64,000 bases of DNA. Source: Phlebiopsis flavidoalba (Eukaryota > Basidiomycota > Agaricomycetes > Polyporales > Phanerochaetaceae). The notes beneath the pieces are model-generated. The model was not told the DNA's origin. It searched no databases and worked only from the letters and a program-made list of their open reading frames with translations. Positions 38,801-49,720 of the stretch are shown here, piece after piece. A program made the translations under genes and the position numbers. Each line of letters begins with the position of its first letter. Positions within the stretch are counted from its first letter, which is position 1. The stretch covers positions 186,001-250,000 of the forward strand of contig JAOCPU010000003.1 in assembly GCA_035772785.1 (NCBI GenBank), written 5' to 3'.

Positions 38801-39661
38801 TCAATTTGATGGTGGAGTCCAGTGATTGAACTGCGTGCCGGGCACAACAGGCGACTGTCGGTCTGAAGGTGGGCGTGTTGGATGCGCCGGCCGCTGCTGG
38901 CGTTGAGTAGACGATGTCTCCGTAGATGCAGACTGGGGAGGGTTTAGAGATCGCTGAGGGACGATCACTTGGGGTACGATGAACCTCTTCGCTTCAACAC
39001 ACTCGCGGCAATACCCTGTGATAGTGTCAGCTCGCGTAGAGGTTGGACGAAGAAGCACTCACAGCCGCCGTGAATCAATTGCACATTGGAACGATGGCAG
39101 GCTTTACAAGCAGGAGGCGGCGGCTCATGTTTGGTCTTCTTCCGTTTTCGTAGGTGCTGCTTCCAAGGCTCGGATCCGGTGTTGCGCAAATAAAGATGGG
39201 GCGAAACCGCTGCTTTCAGCCGCTGGTGTAGGAGGATTGTGCGAAATTATAGGTGTGTGTGGCTGCGAAATAGGGGCGGTAGTGGTGTGGGCCCTGTACG
39301 TAGGAAGAGAGGGTGGGGTCACAACCACTCCGCTAGATAAAGGGGTCACTCGCGACCAGTTGCGGTTGTATAGAAGAGGACGTAGATGTGCTAGGTCTAT
39401 AGTGCGGAGGGATTACATGTGCCTCAGTAGTAGAGACAACGGTAGGGGGGTACCGGAGGCGAATACGTAATGGAAGGGGCTGGCGCAGTTAGGGTGGAGT
39501 GAGGCATCTGCACTACGCTGAACGTGGAGAAAATGCCCCACAGCCATCGAGGGAGCCGGTGGTTCGGCGGGTTTTGTAGATGAAGCCGCTGAAGTAGTAG
39601 ATTTCTCCGCGGCTGATTTTCGTCGCGTTACTCTACGTTTTGTCCGGCCCACTATCAGCAT
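38801..39661 (-). CDS. Small hypothetical protein with a cysteine cluster
   Basis: The protein starts MLIVGRTKRRVTRRKSAAEK and is Ser/Thr/Pro-rich at first (STTSAASSTKPAEPPAPSMA). After a frame-broken stretch comes VTPLSSGVVVTPPSLPTYRA near 39345. A basic patch (LRKRKKTKHEPPPPACKACH) leads into a Cys-containing segment with CKACHRSN, an intron, and YCRECVEAKR. The two CxxC pairs could bind one zinc ion, as in a small zinc ribbon. The tail reads PQVIVPQRSLNPPQSASTET and ends FNHWTPPSN at 38801. I do not recognise the family. The basic patch before a CxxC...CxxC unit would suit a nucleic-acid-binding protein, but this is inference. Confidence 0.5.
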
Positions 39662-39779
39662 TTGGTGGGCCTTATTGACTTCATGGTGGTACGGTAGGGC
39701 TAGGGCCTATTCATCTGTCGGTTATTATCCACGACTCCTTTATGCCTTGGAACCCACCGTTCTAATCATACCTAACAGT

Positions 39780-40656
39780 TCACCGTCCGGCAGTTGGTAC
39801 GATAAATAAGCTCTTGTAGACAACTGTGCCAGATAGTTCAATATGTCTCTGAGTTTTGAAGCGAGAAACATACTTGATTTCCAGTAGCTTCCAGGATCAA
39901 GACCTGGACTTTCCGAGGACCAACGAAGAAGTAAATCATAGAGGCTCTGGGTGATATTCCGCATGGTGAAAAGTCACGGGCTGGAGAGGATGCATCCTCG
40001 TGATTGGGCATGGTCAGAGTGTCTTGCTGATTTGAGACTTGCAGGTCAGCTCCCACTTGTTGTCGAGTGTAGGGAAGAGTTGTTATGATCATCACATCAA
40101 ATCGTCTACCCATACTAGATTTCGTGTATTCTTTCTGGTTGTACTGAGCCTCTTGGAATATTCTTCGATCGTTGGGCCTTTCGCTGAATTCAACGACGAT
40201 GTCCCATGCCTGCACCCGCGTTTGAGATGGTTCGGCGTATGAGCTGGTGAATCCGACGGGACCTTGGCCGGCCAGCAACTTGCCAATGTTTTGCCAATGA
40301 GTGTCAGGCACTGGCTGAGTACGCGCCTGGTACCACAACTGCTTAAAGCTCTGGATTTTTCTCCGCAAGTTCATCGACTACCCGTTGAAAATTCTGTGGA
40401 AGCATGCGCGGTGTTGCGGTCGTCCGCATGAGAGTAAGTGACCTCGAAGACTTCCGTATTCGGGACAAATGTGTGGACCGACTGTGACAGCTCAAACTTG
40501 CCGTGAGCGATGGATCGCCGGAGATATTGTTATGACCTCCATGCTTAGGGCCTCGGGATTTAGGCAGCTTCGGAGAAGCGCGGGTCGAGAGCCACCTTGT
40601 CGCGGGCTGATAGAGTCAAAACGGTGACTCGAGAGTCCGTAGAGTGAATCGTACAT
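39780..40656 (-). CDS. Hypothetical protein
   Basis: I do not recognise this gene. A possible start at 40656 gives MYDSLYGLSSHRFDSI. After frame changes, sequence continues FELSQSVHTFVPNTEVFEVT, YSHADDRNTAHAS, QRVVDELAEKNPEL and WYQARTQPVPDTHWQNIGKL. The longest clean block (40300-39860) is GQGPVGFTSSYAEPSQTRVQ through VVEFSERPNDRRIFQEAQY, RRFDVMIITTLPYTRQQV and VGPRKVQVLILEATGNQ. A final intron from 39864 joins to SLFIVPTAGR and a stop at 39780. The block has balanced composition and looks like a folded soluble domain. The first third is uncertain. Confidence 0.5.
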
Positions 40657-41179
40657 TGTTTTTCAGAGACTGTAGTACCACCCAAGCTTTCGCTCATGTG
40701 TTAGGTTGGCAGATTGTGGGCGGGACGAGGACTGTTCTCACCTATCTGCGATTGAATGCCATGGTGCCCGTTCGACGTTCATGCTCTGATCCTCACGTTC
40801 CCCCCCCAAGCTGGGTGGTCCCCGATTGGTATTGGAACGGCGCGCGACATTCATCTAGTTTGACGCGACGACAGGGAGGAAGGAGACAACTTGGAGAACG
40901 CTTCCAGACGCGCCGTGAATGGCTCTTCCTAAATGGCTTCCCATCAATGTCGTTCTATGGGCGCTTCCCAATTTGCTATCAGCTCTGCTTGAGACTCCCA
41001 GTATCGACAGATTGTTGCTCTTGCCTTTACCCTTCGCTGTGGTTCTCGGGCATTGACGTGCTATGCTTCTATCGTGTTGATATCCTGCATTTTGAGTCAA
41101 AGAGATCGGTCGACGCGAGTGCGTGCGTATTGCTTTGATTCGCAGCCGCCCTTGGTTTGTTACACGCTCGTGCACACTT
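40657..41179. other. Intergenic region, probable BDP1 promoter
   Basis: A plus-strand frame (40644-41138) and a minus-strand frame (40855-41373) overlap here. Neither has a motif, and they read each other's complement. I regard both as chance frames. Confidence 0.45.
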
Positions 41180-43169
41180 TCCAGGACACTAACGTCTTCT
41201 CGGTACAACAGAGAAAGGCTGGGACTGTGTTCAAGCCAGTCGCGAGAGCCGCGCACCGAACACGCATGGGGAGCGAAGCGCGACAGACTTCGCATGCGCA
41301 CTGAGCATCGAAACATCTTGCCCCTCCTACTAGCGTGAGCCATGGGTGCAGCTTCTACATCCAAAGTGTCCATGCCGCCGCCCTCGACCGTCCCTCAGAA
41401 ACCACCTTCAAACGGGACCCACGGTGCAAGCATCTACCATCCGTCCAGTCTCAGCTCCCACACTACCTGCATCATCTACTGCCTCCAGCTCATCAACCTC
41501 GATCCTTGTGCCTTCCAGGGATAGTGCGCCTCCCCCCGAACCGTCCAAACGCGTGCCCCAGCGCGCCGAATCCCTGCGGTCTACGCCTTCGGCAATAGCT
41601 ATCCCCTCGCACAATGCAGCGCGTCCACCGCGGATAGCCCACTCCAAGCCTGTGACGGACCAGCCGAATCCACCAGGGCCTTCTCAGATTCTTGTCCTCC
41701 CCCTGAGGAGAACACTCAACTCGCCGAGCCTGGTCCATCCACCATTAGTGACGCTCAGATTGATCCAGCTCTCCTTGAAGCGGTCGTCACTGCGCTACGT
41801 CATGTTGACGAGAGCCAAGCTGCGGCACTTGAATCTGCGTCTCAGGAGCAAAACAAAGGGCGGCTTTGAACAGCGAGACCTTAGAGGGCCACCACAAAGG
41901 AAGCGCCAGTCGCGAGGTCGCGTAACTGCGGAACAAGCGGTCGCAGGAGGACGACTCAACACCGAGAGCTCGTGGGCGGCGGCGCAAGGCTGGCACCACG
42001 ACTGACGAAGGCGCATCATCAACAGGGCCACGGCGTAGGCAGAGTACACGCCAGAGTTCAGAGGATTCTGGTGAGGATAGCGGTGAAGAGTCTCGTCCTC
42101 GTCGCAAGCGTCCTCGTCGCGCACGCGCCCCTTCTGTCCCTCCTTTCGATCCGGAGGCAGACCCTGGTGAAGAGATAGACCCCACTGCGGTCACCATGGC
42201 CGAGCTCTGCGATGACCTTGGGCGAGGCAAAGTGAGCAGCAAGGCAGCACAGATTGTGAGCAATCATGTGGCATTGCGTGCTTGCGAACAAGGAGAAACG
42301 GGCTCGTCTGAGAGCAATCGCGGAGGCGAAGAAATACGAGGTCGCGATCTTGAGGAAGAGGAGAACGCGAACGCTGGTGCGGGGCCGTCGGAAAAGGCAG
42401 ACGAGACTGACGAGGCATCTGCCGACCGTACTCAAACGGCTCGGAAGCTACAACTAGTCAAGCTGGAGACGAGGGATGGCTGGTGGCCACAAGGTGACGA
42501 TTACGACTACAACACAAAGCCATGTCCACTAGCCGGTTCAATGTTCAAGTCCGAATCGGGCCTAACGGCGAAACGATTATCGACGAGGCGTCCTTGTTTG
42601 TCGATCGTCAGGAAGGATGAGACGAAACCGCAGAATACAACGCATATCGAGGAGTCCGACACAACAAAGTTCGTCAATTCAATGTCATACAGTAAAAAGC
42701 TTCGCGGCATCTCGCTGGAGCGCTCGGAAGAGACAGAGCTTTTCTTCGACGTATGTTTTCCTATAGTATGCTAGCGTGATTCACACTGACGTACTACAAA
42801 CTGGCAGGCCTCCTTGCAACAATTCGGCCGGCGAGAACTACGAGCTGATATCGCATATAGTACTATACTCCCTGGACGAGATCGCAAAAGCTTGCAAGAA
42901 CAAATTCAAAGCAGAGGATAAAACGTAACCCCAACAGGATAAATTACTGTCTCAAGAATAGGAGGCCATACGGTGCGTAGCTCCGGAGGCGTAAAGACGA
43001 CTGAGCTAACGTTCAGCAGTGGGATATGCAAACTCTTGCCGTATGACCGGTAAGGAAAACTTCGTCAGGACCTTCCGCCGGTCATTAAAGCTCCTACGAG
43101 TCGCCGCCTCGGTTGGCAGAAGAGCAAGCAGTCGAGGTAACAAACACCGGCGACGACACAGCGCGGTGA
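41180..43169 (+). CDS. BDP1: TFIIIB subunit BDP1 (B'' / SANT domain)
   Basis: Bdp1 is part of TFIIIB, which places RNA polymerase III on tRNA, 5S and U6 genes. Near 41210 the N-terminal motif KAGTVFKPVARA matches the family start. The real start codon is not clear, so the left edge is approximate. A Pro/Ser-rich region (from MGAASTSKVSMPPPSTVPQK at 41342) is followed by DAQIDPALLEAVVTALRHVD near 41755 and a Lys/Arg/Ser-rich stretch (RRQSTRQSSEDSGEDSGEES near 42040). VPPFDPEADPGEEIDPTAVT near 42140 precedes TMAELCDDLGRGKVSSKAAQ near 42190. The SANT/Myb domain lies at 42720-43030: EETELFFDA, intron, QFGTNYELIS, KACKNKFKAEDKTNPNRINY and KNRRPYD. The C-terminal tail APTSPPRLAEEQAVEVTNTG ends with TGA at 43167-43169. 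Several frame changes lie in 41860-42480. Confidence 0.87.
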
Positions 43170-44222
43170 GGGACAGGCACGTCGTTTCGGGGGGGAGAGG
43201 ATCATGATGTCGAACTCATTAGAGATTAATCGACGATTGATGCGCCTGGGGCTCACACATCCTCTGCTCAAAAATATCTCAAACCACCGCGTACACACTA
43301 TACCACCACTCCTTGTCAGAGTAAACGATCGCAACGTTTTTCATATATAGTGCACAATTATTTTTGCTTGCTTCTCCAACCAAGTGCGTTTGTAGTGTTG
43401 GGACTGGTACCCGAGTCTGCAGCCACGCGGAGCGACAAAATAATCGTCTACCCACAGGCACGTGACCTTGCGCTTCTCTGCGGCAGGCGCGCGCAAAGCG
43501 TGAGAACGCCAGACGTGTGGTTGTGGTGCACCCTCACGATCCTCAATGATCAACTCGAAAGAATATTATTGACGATGCGCAGTATTTTAATAGGCTGCTG
43601 CTATGCTTGATAACAGCAGAAGGACTCGCCTCGAGGGCGTATCCCGACCTTTCCCGCGGCACTAGAAATTGCCGTCATGTGGCATCGCACCTGTTGTGAA
43701 ATCAGCGTGCCCGTATAAGACATCGTCCGAGAAACGCGCCAAGGCAGTGTGAGTGTCGCTATTCATGTAACAGTTGTTACATGTTCGAATCGTGCCGCTC
43801 ATGAGCTAATGTTAAATGGTCGCCAATATCTCAGACCAGTAGGGGATATAAAACACGGTGAAATAACTCCGCGTAGGCCATCTGGATATTGGTGTCGTCA
43901 AGACATTACCGCACAGGATTTGCAGACCGACTGACCGACTTTTTAACTAACTCGCATCAAGAACGTTTGTAGCTAGCTTGATACACAAACTCGGGTCGGA
44001 TAATCAAATGAACTACCCGCACGGTTTCTCGTACGCAACGTCTGATTGATTGGCCTTCTATGCTCTTCACCTCAGCTCACAAGGAGATGGAGACAACGAT
44101 ATACGGCACTTACAGTCACTGGGAGTTAATCTGCGTCGTTATAGTACGCAGTGGTTCAGGCGAGGCACATCCTCTCCTAATCGCGCGGCTTAGCACCTCT
44201 ATATCCGCGAGTGCCTACAGCG
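43170..44222. other. Intergenic region of about 1 kb
   Basis: No gene motif is visible on either strand. The sequence is less GC-rich than the coding parts. A short palindrome-like stretch (tgtaacagttgttaca, 43766-43781) lies near the middle. The region probably holds the promoter of the sphingomyelinase-like gene. Confidence 0.45.
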
Positions 44223-47200
44223 ATGCTCTCCATAGACCTCCTTCTACTCGCTCTTGGCCCACTCGCCTTAACTCTCTGCCGAGGGTGGACGTACGAGCCT
44301 GAGCCTCGGTCCGTACTGCGTTAGCGGTTCCCGGCATTCTCACTGTCTTCGCGATGTATTTTTCCTATCACAACAAATCCGCAACTCCGCTACTCTTCTG
44401 ACCCAATCCCCAACCGGTTTATTTCCGATCATGTTCAGGTGCGATACATTTTGCGACAACACATCTAGTTGTCCGGGGGGGGGGGAAATTGACTCGCAGA
44501 TGTATAAGCACATGAGTCTACCCGGAGAGTTTGACGGACCCGATCCACATTCAGTTCAGGCAAAGTTCTCTTCGTATGTCAGCGTAGATTTGTGGGCTCA
44601 CTGTTTTCTGTACATAATGACACTAGGGAAGAGACCCACACCCCCTTCCCAACAAAGCATCGTGGACAGTCTTCTCTTTTCACACGCTGCTCGAACAAAA
44701 TATCATTATGTCTATACGCGAGACAATTCATTCCTTGACATAACACGTGTGCCAAATATGCCAGCTGCGCTGAGGTATCTGGCGGAAAGTGTTTCTTGCC
44801 ATGGCCGCGTCCGGAGCAGGGAACACAGCCCTTGCAGTCGCAATAGATGCCGACTGCTTCACTTTCGTCAACAGTGCTTGCTGACACGATGTTCGGTGAT
44901 ACGTGAGAATTGGCGGATCTCTCTTCACTCCAGTTTGTGCGAACGCAGACGTGGAGGGGTTTCGACGGGCAGGGTGGTTTACCTCCCGCAGTTCCTGGGA
45001 TGATGTCGGTAGTAGATATTGCCCTCGAACGTTGGGAAAACTCATGCTCACCTTTGCTAGATGCTCTCGCCAAACACCTTCGGCGGGATGCTTGTGTCTC
45101 TATTCCCAGCCGGTAATCGCCGGCTGCAACTCATACAGATGGGCTGGTTGTCCATAAAGCCGCAAGCCTGCGGGACGTCCGCTTCGCATCACATCCACCA
45201 AAGAAACCCGTGAGCTGAAAATAGACTCTCAAAGGTTCTGTGCCAACCGATTGTCCTAGAAATTGTGGCACATTGATCAATCGTAAGTCGGTAATTTTGC
45301 CTAATTCTGGTTTTCCACACACATTTCTCATCTCAGTTCAGGCTTCAGACACGGGTGCGTGTCGGTGGTCCCACACGTACCATCCGGGCGCGTATGGCTG
45401 GGTGCGCAGCAGACGTCGAAAACATCCAGTCCTTTTTCCCCGATACTCGAGCTTCCTGCGCTACGATATGGTCTTTCCTCTGGTACGGTAACAGGGCGCT
45501 CGACTCGATTGTGCAAACGTCACGGGTTTGCTTACTAGTCTTCCGCAGTGGTCTCCATGTTCCAGCTCGTCCCTCGGGCCTGTCTCAGTCTATTCTGGTT
45601 CTTACGGCACGATGAGCGTGCGCGGTTCGACTTACCATCTACAACGGGCGACCTGGTCTCTCCCACGACCCACTCACCAATTGAGCTGTAAGGTGTGTCA
45701 CAGTCGCTTCCACACAAATGACAGTAATTTGACCGCAAAGAACAGGGATTAAGCATTGAGTACCACCGAGGTAATGATGTGTCGGGAATTGCAATCTGGC
45801 CTAGTCATCTTGACGCACTTCAGGTCAGACCTGCTTTTATAGCTGACTGTACAAGAGGACTTCTCGGTTCTGGGCCGTAAATAAATGCCCTTCCACGTCG
45901 CAACCACATATACTTAGCAACCGTGTCCTTACCTAATCTACTCAGCTCCGTGCTCATTGATATCTATCTCTTCTAACGACTCATAGGGCTACAAGACGCA
46001 ACCGCCCGCACTTGGACCATCACCCTTTAAGCGAGATCATTCCAATGGTATTGCAGATCTCAGATCGGTTGTGGTCCTGCGACTATTCGTGTGACCACAT
46101 ATATGCAGGGATTACTGACAATCAATCGGCCAGCCTTGTGGCAGCATGAAAATTGTGCTCGGGCACGAGTCTTGCTGATTGACCGGCGCGATGAGCTACT
46201 GGCGGTCAATTTATTATTTCTTCCGCGTACATGGCCGTGCGTTGGATGGACTGCGAATTATAGACTATCATACAGTGTATATGTGACAGCGGGTCTTTCT
46301 CCTCTTTTGTTTCGCCGCTCACTTTGCTGATACTGAGTTGGGGGGGGGCAGGGTATGGTAGAGAGTCATGTCTCTTTGCGCAAGTTTTGCCGCGTGACTG
46401 CTACAGTTACAGAGCCATAATTGGTTCAATTAATTCAACGATGGAACGAGCCACGTGACCCAATCCGTATGCTTCGCTTCGTGACGGATGAGCCTTCAGG
46501 ACGCAGTGAAGATGCAGGCTATCGAGGTTAGGAGCAAATACTTTGAGTCATCATATAGGGGGGGGGCCGTCGCTAATCTTTTTTGTCCGTCGAGTTGGAT
46601 CATGGGCACACTGTTTCTTGACGGTTGGGAGCGGCAGGTAACGCCCTCTGGTAATCCTACAGATCTTTGGTGAGCTCTCATATTTCTCAACCTCTCGATT
46701 GAAGCTGACATCAAATGCAGTCTATCAAATGTAAGCGCATATAATCATCATTCTATTCTAACATTCTGACTCGGTTAAAGCGTCGACCGGTTTTCACCAC
46801 ACGTTATTGCGAATATTATTCTTAGGGGGACATACACATGAAGACCAATTATCGGTACGCTTCTGGTTTTATTTGCGCCATGGCGGACTTACTCATTCTA
46901 ATGCAGATCTTTTACACGAATAATGGCACCGTCCCAACAACAAAGACACCGCCCTTGTCCCATCCTGTTTGGTGAGTAAATAGTCCCGGTGGCGGTTAGT
47001 ATTTCAGCGCTGACCACAACTAGATCACTCCTTCGTTGACCCCTCTCACGAATCTCAATTCTGGATTCCGCATGTATGAGGTTGATTCTTCGGTACGTCA
47101 GTCCGAGCGCCCCCGTTCGTCGAGATATTACCTTCCTCATAGCGCTTGCCACTAGACCTTCGACATCCTTCGACGCTCATACGTACGTCTTGCCAAACCA

Positions 47201-47837
47201 TATATTTATCGACTCGCTGCTGACGATCTCAATAGATGGATCAGACCGACGTCGCTTAGAACCTTCCTTGTTCCCCTAGAACCGCTCAAGCGGGTTTTCT
47301 CGAACGGTCGGAGACTAAATGTTCGGACCGATTTTTCTCCCTACCAAAGTATCTGAATACAGCATCCTGTGTGAAAATAGCACGAAAAGACACAGCACCG
47401 CCTACGAAAGCCTATGGAGCGAGTGGATATCAACGGGCTGGGGGTCCCGGTCAACGACCCCCCTCACACGGACCACCAACCTCCTGGGGCACCCTCACGC
47501 CGGACTTGTGGCATCATGGTTACCGAAACGTACGTTACCACCACACATTCATATGCACCTCCTACGTTCTTTCGCTTATATGTCGGATGCGTGCAGAGAT
47601 GTACGATCACCCCGAGCTTGTCCAGGTACGTTGCTTGTACGGGCGTATACTTCATTGCTGACAGGCCATGTGTTGTTTTAGAAATTTACTACTTTCCAAG
47701 GCAAGACCTCCGTCCGCAACGGCGCCTTGTACCGGCAAGTGCATCGACGCGAAGATCTGCTACATGCGCAGCGGAAGCACACCGCGCTCGCGCTGCAGAA
47801 CTGTATCCCCGGCTTTGGCTCGGTGCAGGGTGGCTGA
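44223..47837 (+). CDS. Acid sphingomyelinase-like phosphodiesterase (metallophosphatase)
   Basis: A secreted or vacuolar enzyme of the acid-sphingomyelinase family, which uses a two-metal calcineurin-like site to split phosphodiester bonds in sphingomyelin or related substrates. Evidence is piecemeal over all frames: the signal peptide MLSIDLLLLALGPLALTL at 44223; CAADVENIQSF ahead of an RYG/W-FL block near 45405-45490; TGDLVSHDP near 45645 (metal-binding Asp and His); LWQHEN near 46130; NPTDL near 46655; FSPHVIANII then GHTHEDQ at 46790-46845 (histidine metal site); NNGTVPTTKT near 46920; ITPSLTPLTNLNSGFRMYEV near 47025. The C-terminus reads FQGKTSVRNG, KCIDAKICYMRSGST near 47740 and LQNCIPGFGSVQGG with TGA at 47835-47837. 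The likely saposin-type part (44800-45060) is too damaged to confirm. This is the most frame-broken gene in the window, so true decay is possible here. Confidence 0.75.
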
Positions 47838-48064
47838 GCTCGGTGATAGCCTGTCAGCTCGGTCACAGCTCGTCGGACGCAGAGACACAAGATGAAAGTT
47901 AATTTGAGCAGAGACTCTGCGTGCATGTATTGTATCCGAGGCTATAAATAAAGTGACAAGCTCTGCATTGAAACGGGGACCCTCTAATCCGTCTGCGAGC
48001 ATCCCATCTGGCGGTCCACATTTTGCCGTAGGCTCAAGTTCCAAGAATCTCTGTCCAACTGCGA

Positions 48065-48745
48065 CTACCCACATTCTCCACGGCTTCCAACTCCTCTACT
48101 CCGCGCACGGCGTATTGCCCCTCGGAGGATCGGTAGCTGTCCCTGGCCGTCAATGAGCCCTTTCCTCTCTGCGTCCGAGAACCTCTCGCTGAACGCCGCC
48201 CATCCGTTCCTCCGCGGCACACCGTAGTTGTCCGCGCCCGCGTTCTTCAGCCTCTCGCGCTGCTTCGCCGTCGAGGGGCCCGGGGCCGCTCGAGACAACC
48301 ACGCGCCGTCGCCTGCGTCCTCGCCGATGCCCGGCACGATCTTGCGCGCGACCGCGACGTCGCGTTCCGCGAGCTTCCCCGTGAGCATCGCGTCGGTCGT
48401 CTGTGTCCGCGCGTCCGCGCGTGAACGGGTGTTCGACGTTCGAGAGCAGTGGAGGCGCAGCGGCGTCTGCGGGCGCGCGGTTTTCGACGGGAGGGCGGGG
48501 AAGGCGGTTTTGTCGGTCTCCGGACTGTCTTCGCGTACGAATTTGGGGGGGGCGGAGCGGCGCGTAAAATCGCGAGAGGGTGATGAGAGTGGGCCGAGAA
48601 CCTTGGAGGTTTTTTTGGATGTGGTTGGGTATGTGGTGTTGTAGCGGTGAAGGAGAGGCTGTGTCAGGTGTGAAGTTTGGTGGCTGTACACCGTTTGGTG
48701 AGGGTCTATGCAATGAGAGATGTCTCTTAGGTGAGACAGGGACAT
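48065..48745 (-). CDS. Hypothetical protein with conserved-looking C-terminal part
   Basis: An uninterrupted frame of 226 codons starting MSLSHLRDISHCIDPHQTVY. The N-terminal third is rich in Ser, Thr, His and Arg with few acidic residues (KVLGPLSSPSRDFTRRSAPP), which could be a mitochondrial targeting sequence, although the first ATG may be too far upstream. The C-terminal half is more structured: LTGKLAERDVAVARKIVPGI, GEDAGDGAWLSRAAPGPSTA, KQRERLKNAGADNYGVPRRN and GWAAFSERFSDAERKGLIDG. Third-position GC is very high in this half. The last residues (RRARSRGV...) may continue in another frame as EELEAVENVGSRSWTEILG. I do not recognise the family. The gene borders the AT-rich island. Confidence 0.6.
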   Translation of the reverse strand: MSLSHLRDISHCIDPHQTVYSHQTSHLTQPLLHRYNTTYPTTSKKTSKVLGPLSSPSRDFTRRSAPPKFVREDSPETDKTAFPALPSKTARPQTPLRLHCSRTSNTRSRADARTQTTDAMLTGKLAERDVAVARKIVPGIGEDAGDGAWLSRAAPGPSTAKQRERLKNAGADNYGVPRRNGWAAFSERFSDAERKGLIDGQGQLPILRGAIRRARSRGVGSRGECG

Positions 48746-49285
48746 TGTCCGTCACCCAGCGGCGTGGTCCAATGAGAGATGCAGTGCTCAAGAGACCACT
48801 GGGTATGGGCATATTGCATTAGCAGCCTATAAATAAATCAAGTCTGTGAGTGGTGGCAATGAGCAAGATGTTTGGTAGTCCTGACCTATCTTTGGGCATG
48901 ATAAATTAATCTGGGATAAATGGTATACAGTGATGTGATTATAAAGATCCTGAGGGTGTTAAAAAAGAGAGAGTGCAGGCCTGCCACTGGCAAACATATG
49001 CTTGAAACATCTGCAAAAAAAAATCAACATCAGTATTGTGATAACAATATCATAGAGCAGCATATAGTTGGAACTTGGCAAGGGCTTACTGCATTGGGTT
49101 GGCCCTGTGGCATGCAAGTGAAGATGCTGTGGATTTTTATGAGCCAACAGATAAATGAATATATGGGCACATATTAAAATATTAAAAAATGCGCCCGGAA
49201 AACTCTGTGATGCTATACTTTATGGTATAGATGGCAGCTCGTAAAAGTCAAGGATGCCATATGCATTGCAAGTATATGAACTAAA

Positions 49286-49387
49286 GTGTAGCTGCTCATA
49301 TAAAATCATATTGACTGTACCCTGTATGCTGTTTGCAAATCCAGCTTACAGAACACAGTCAATATGATTTAATCTGAGCAGCTACAC
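49286..49387. repeat. Hairpin (fold-back) repeat with 33-bp arms
   Basis: The left arm is 49286-49318 (starts gtgtagctgctca, ends attgactgt). The right arm is 49355-49387 (starts acagtcaat, ends tgagcagctacac). They are inverted copies that differ at two positions, separated by a 36-base loop. No target-site duplication is visible at the ends. It could be a small fold-back element, a remnant of a terminal-inverted-repeat transposon, or a small-RNA precursor. Confidence 0.85.
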
Positions 49388-49501
49388 AGTGGCCTCATGA
49401 TAAAGCAAGGTGACAGTTGTATAGCCTGGTGACATTTTGACAAGCCAGTGGTGTTGTGTCAAGATCCAAGTGTGCATTGAGATGATAAGACGAGATCAAG
49501 A

Positions 49502-49720
49502 TCACATCACCGCAGCTTGCCCATATATATCATATAGGTGCCATTTATGTGGTGCATTTTTCATTTCCACATTAAAAGTGAGACTCACAGTATTCAAAGT
49601 CCACCACGAGTTCAGCACCGCTTCACATGTATGCCACTTGCAAGGCAAGCTGTCCAACGTATACTGCGCCATTGTGAGAGCAGCTTGATGAGGAATGTTG
49701 ACAATATTTGTGGCTAGCAT
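49502..49720 (-). pseudogene. Possible fragment of a C2H2 zinc-finger gene
   Basis: The frame reads MLATNIVNIPHQAALTMAQY and then LPCKWHTCEAVLNSWWTLN, which resembles the first half of a fungal C2H2 finger (C-x4-C, then a hydrophobic and L-x-x-W-x-x-L pattern). The two His residues expected next are not seen in frame, and I could not find a splice join that supplies them. It sits inside the CpG-poor island, so a decayed gene or element-borne fragment fits best. Confidence 0.25.

Noticed and set aside
40855..41373. Minus-strand frame of 172 codons
   Set aside because: Basic and Ser-rich with no motif, and it overlaps the region that encodes the BDP1 N-terminus on the other strand.
43770..43810. 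tRNA gene suggested by tgttcgaatcg
   Set aside because: No matching A box, anticodon arm or acceptor stem can be drawn around it.
44579..45073. Minus-strand frame of 164 codons
   Set aside because: It lies opposite the sphingomyelinase-like gene, has no motif, and looks like a complementary-strand shadow.
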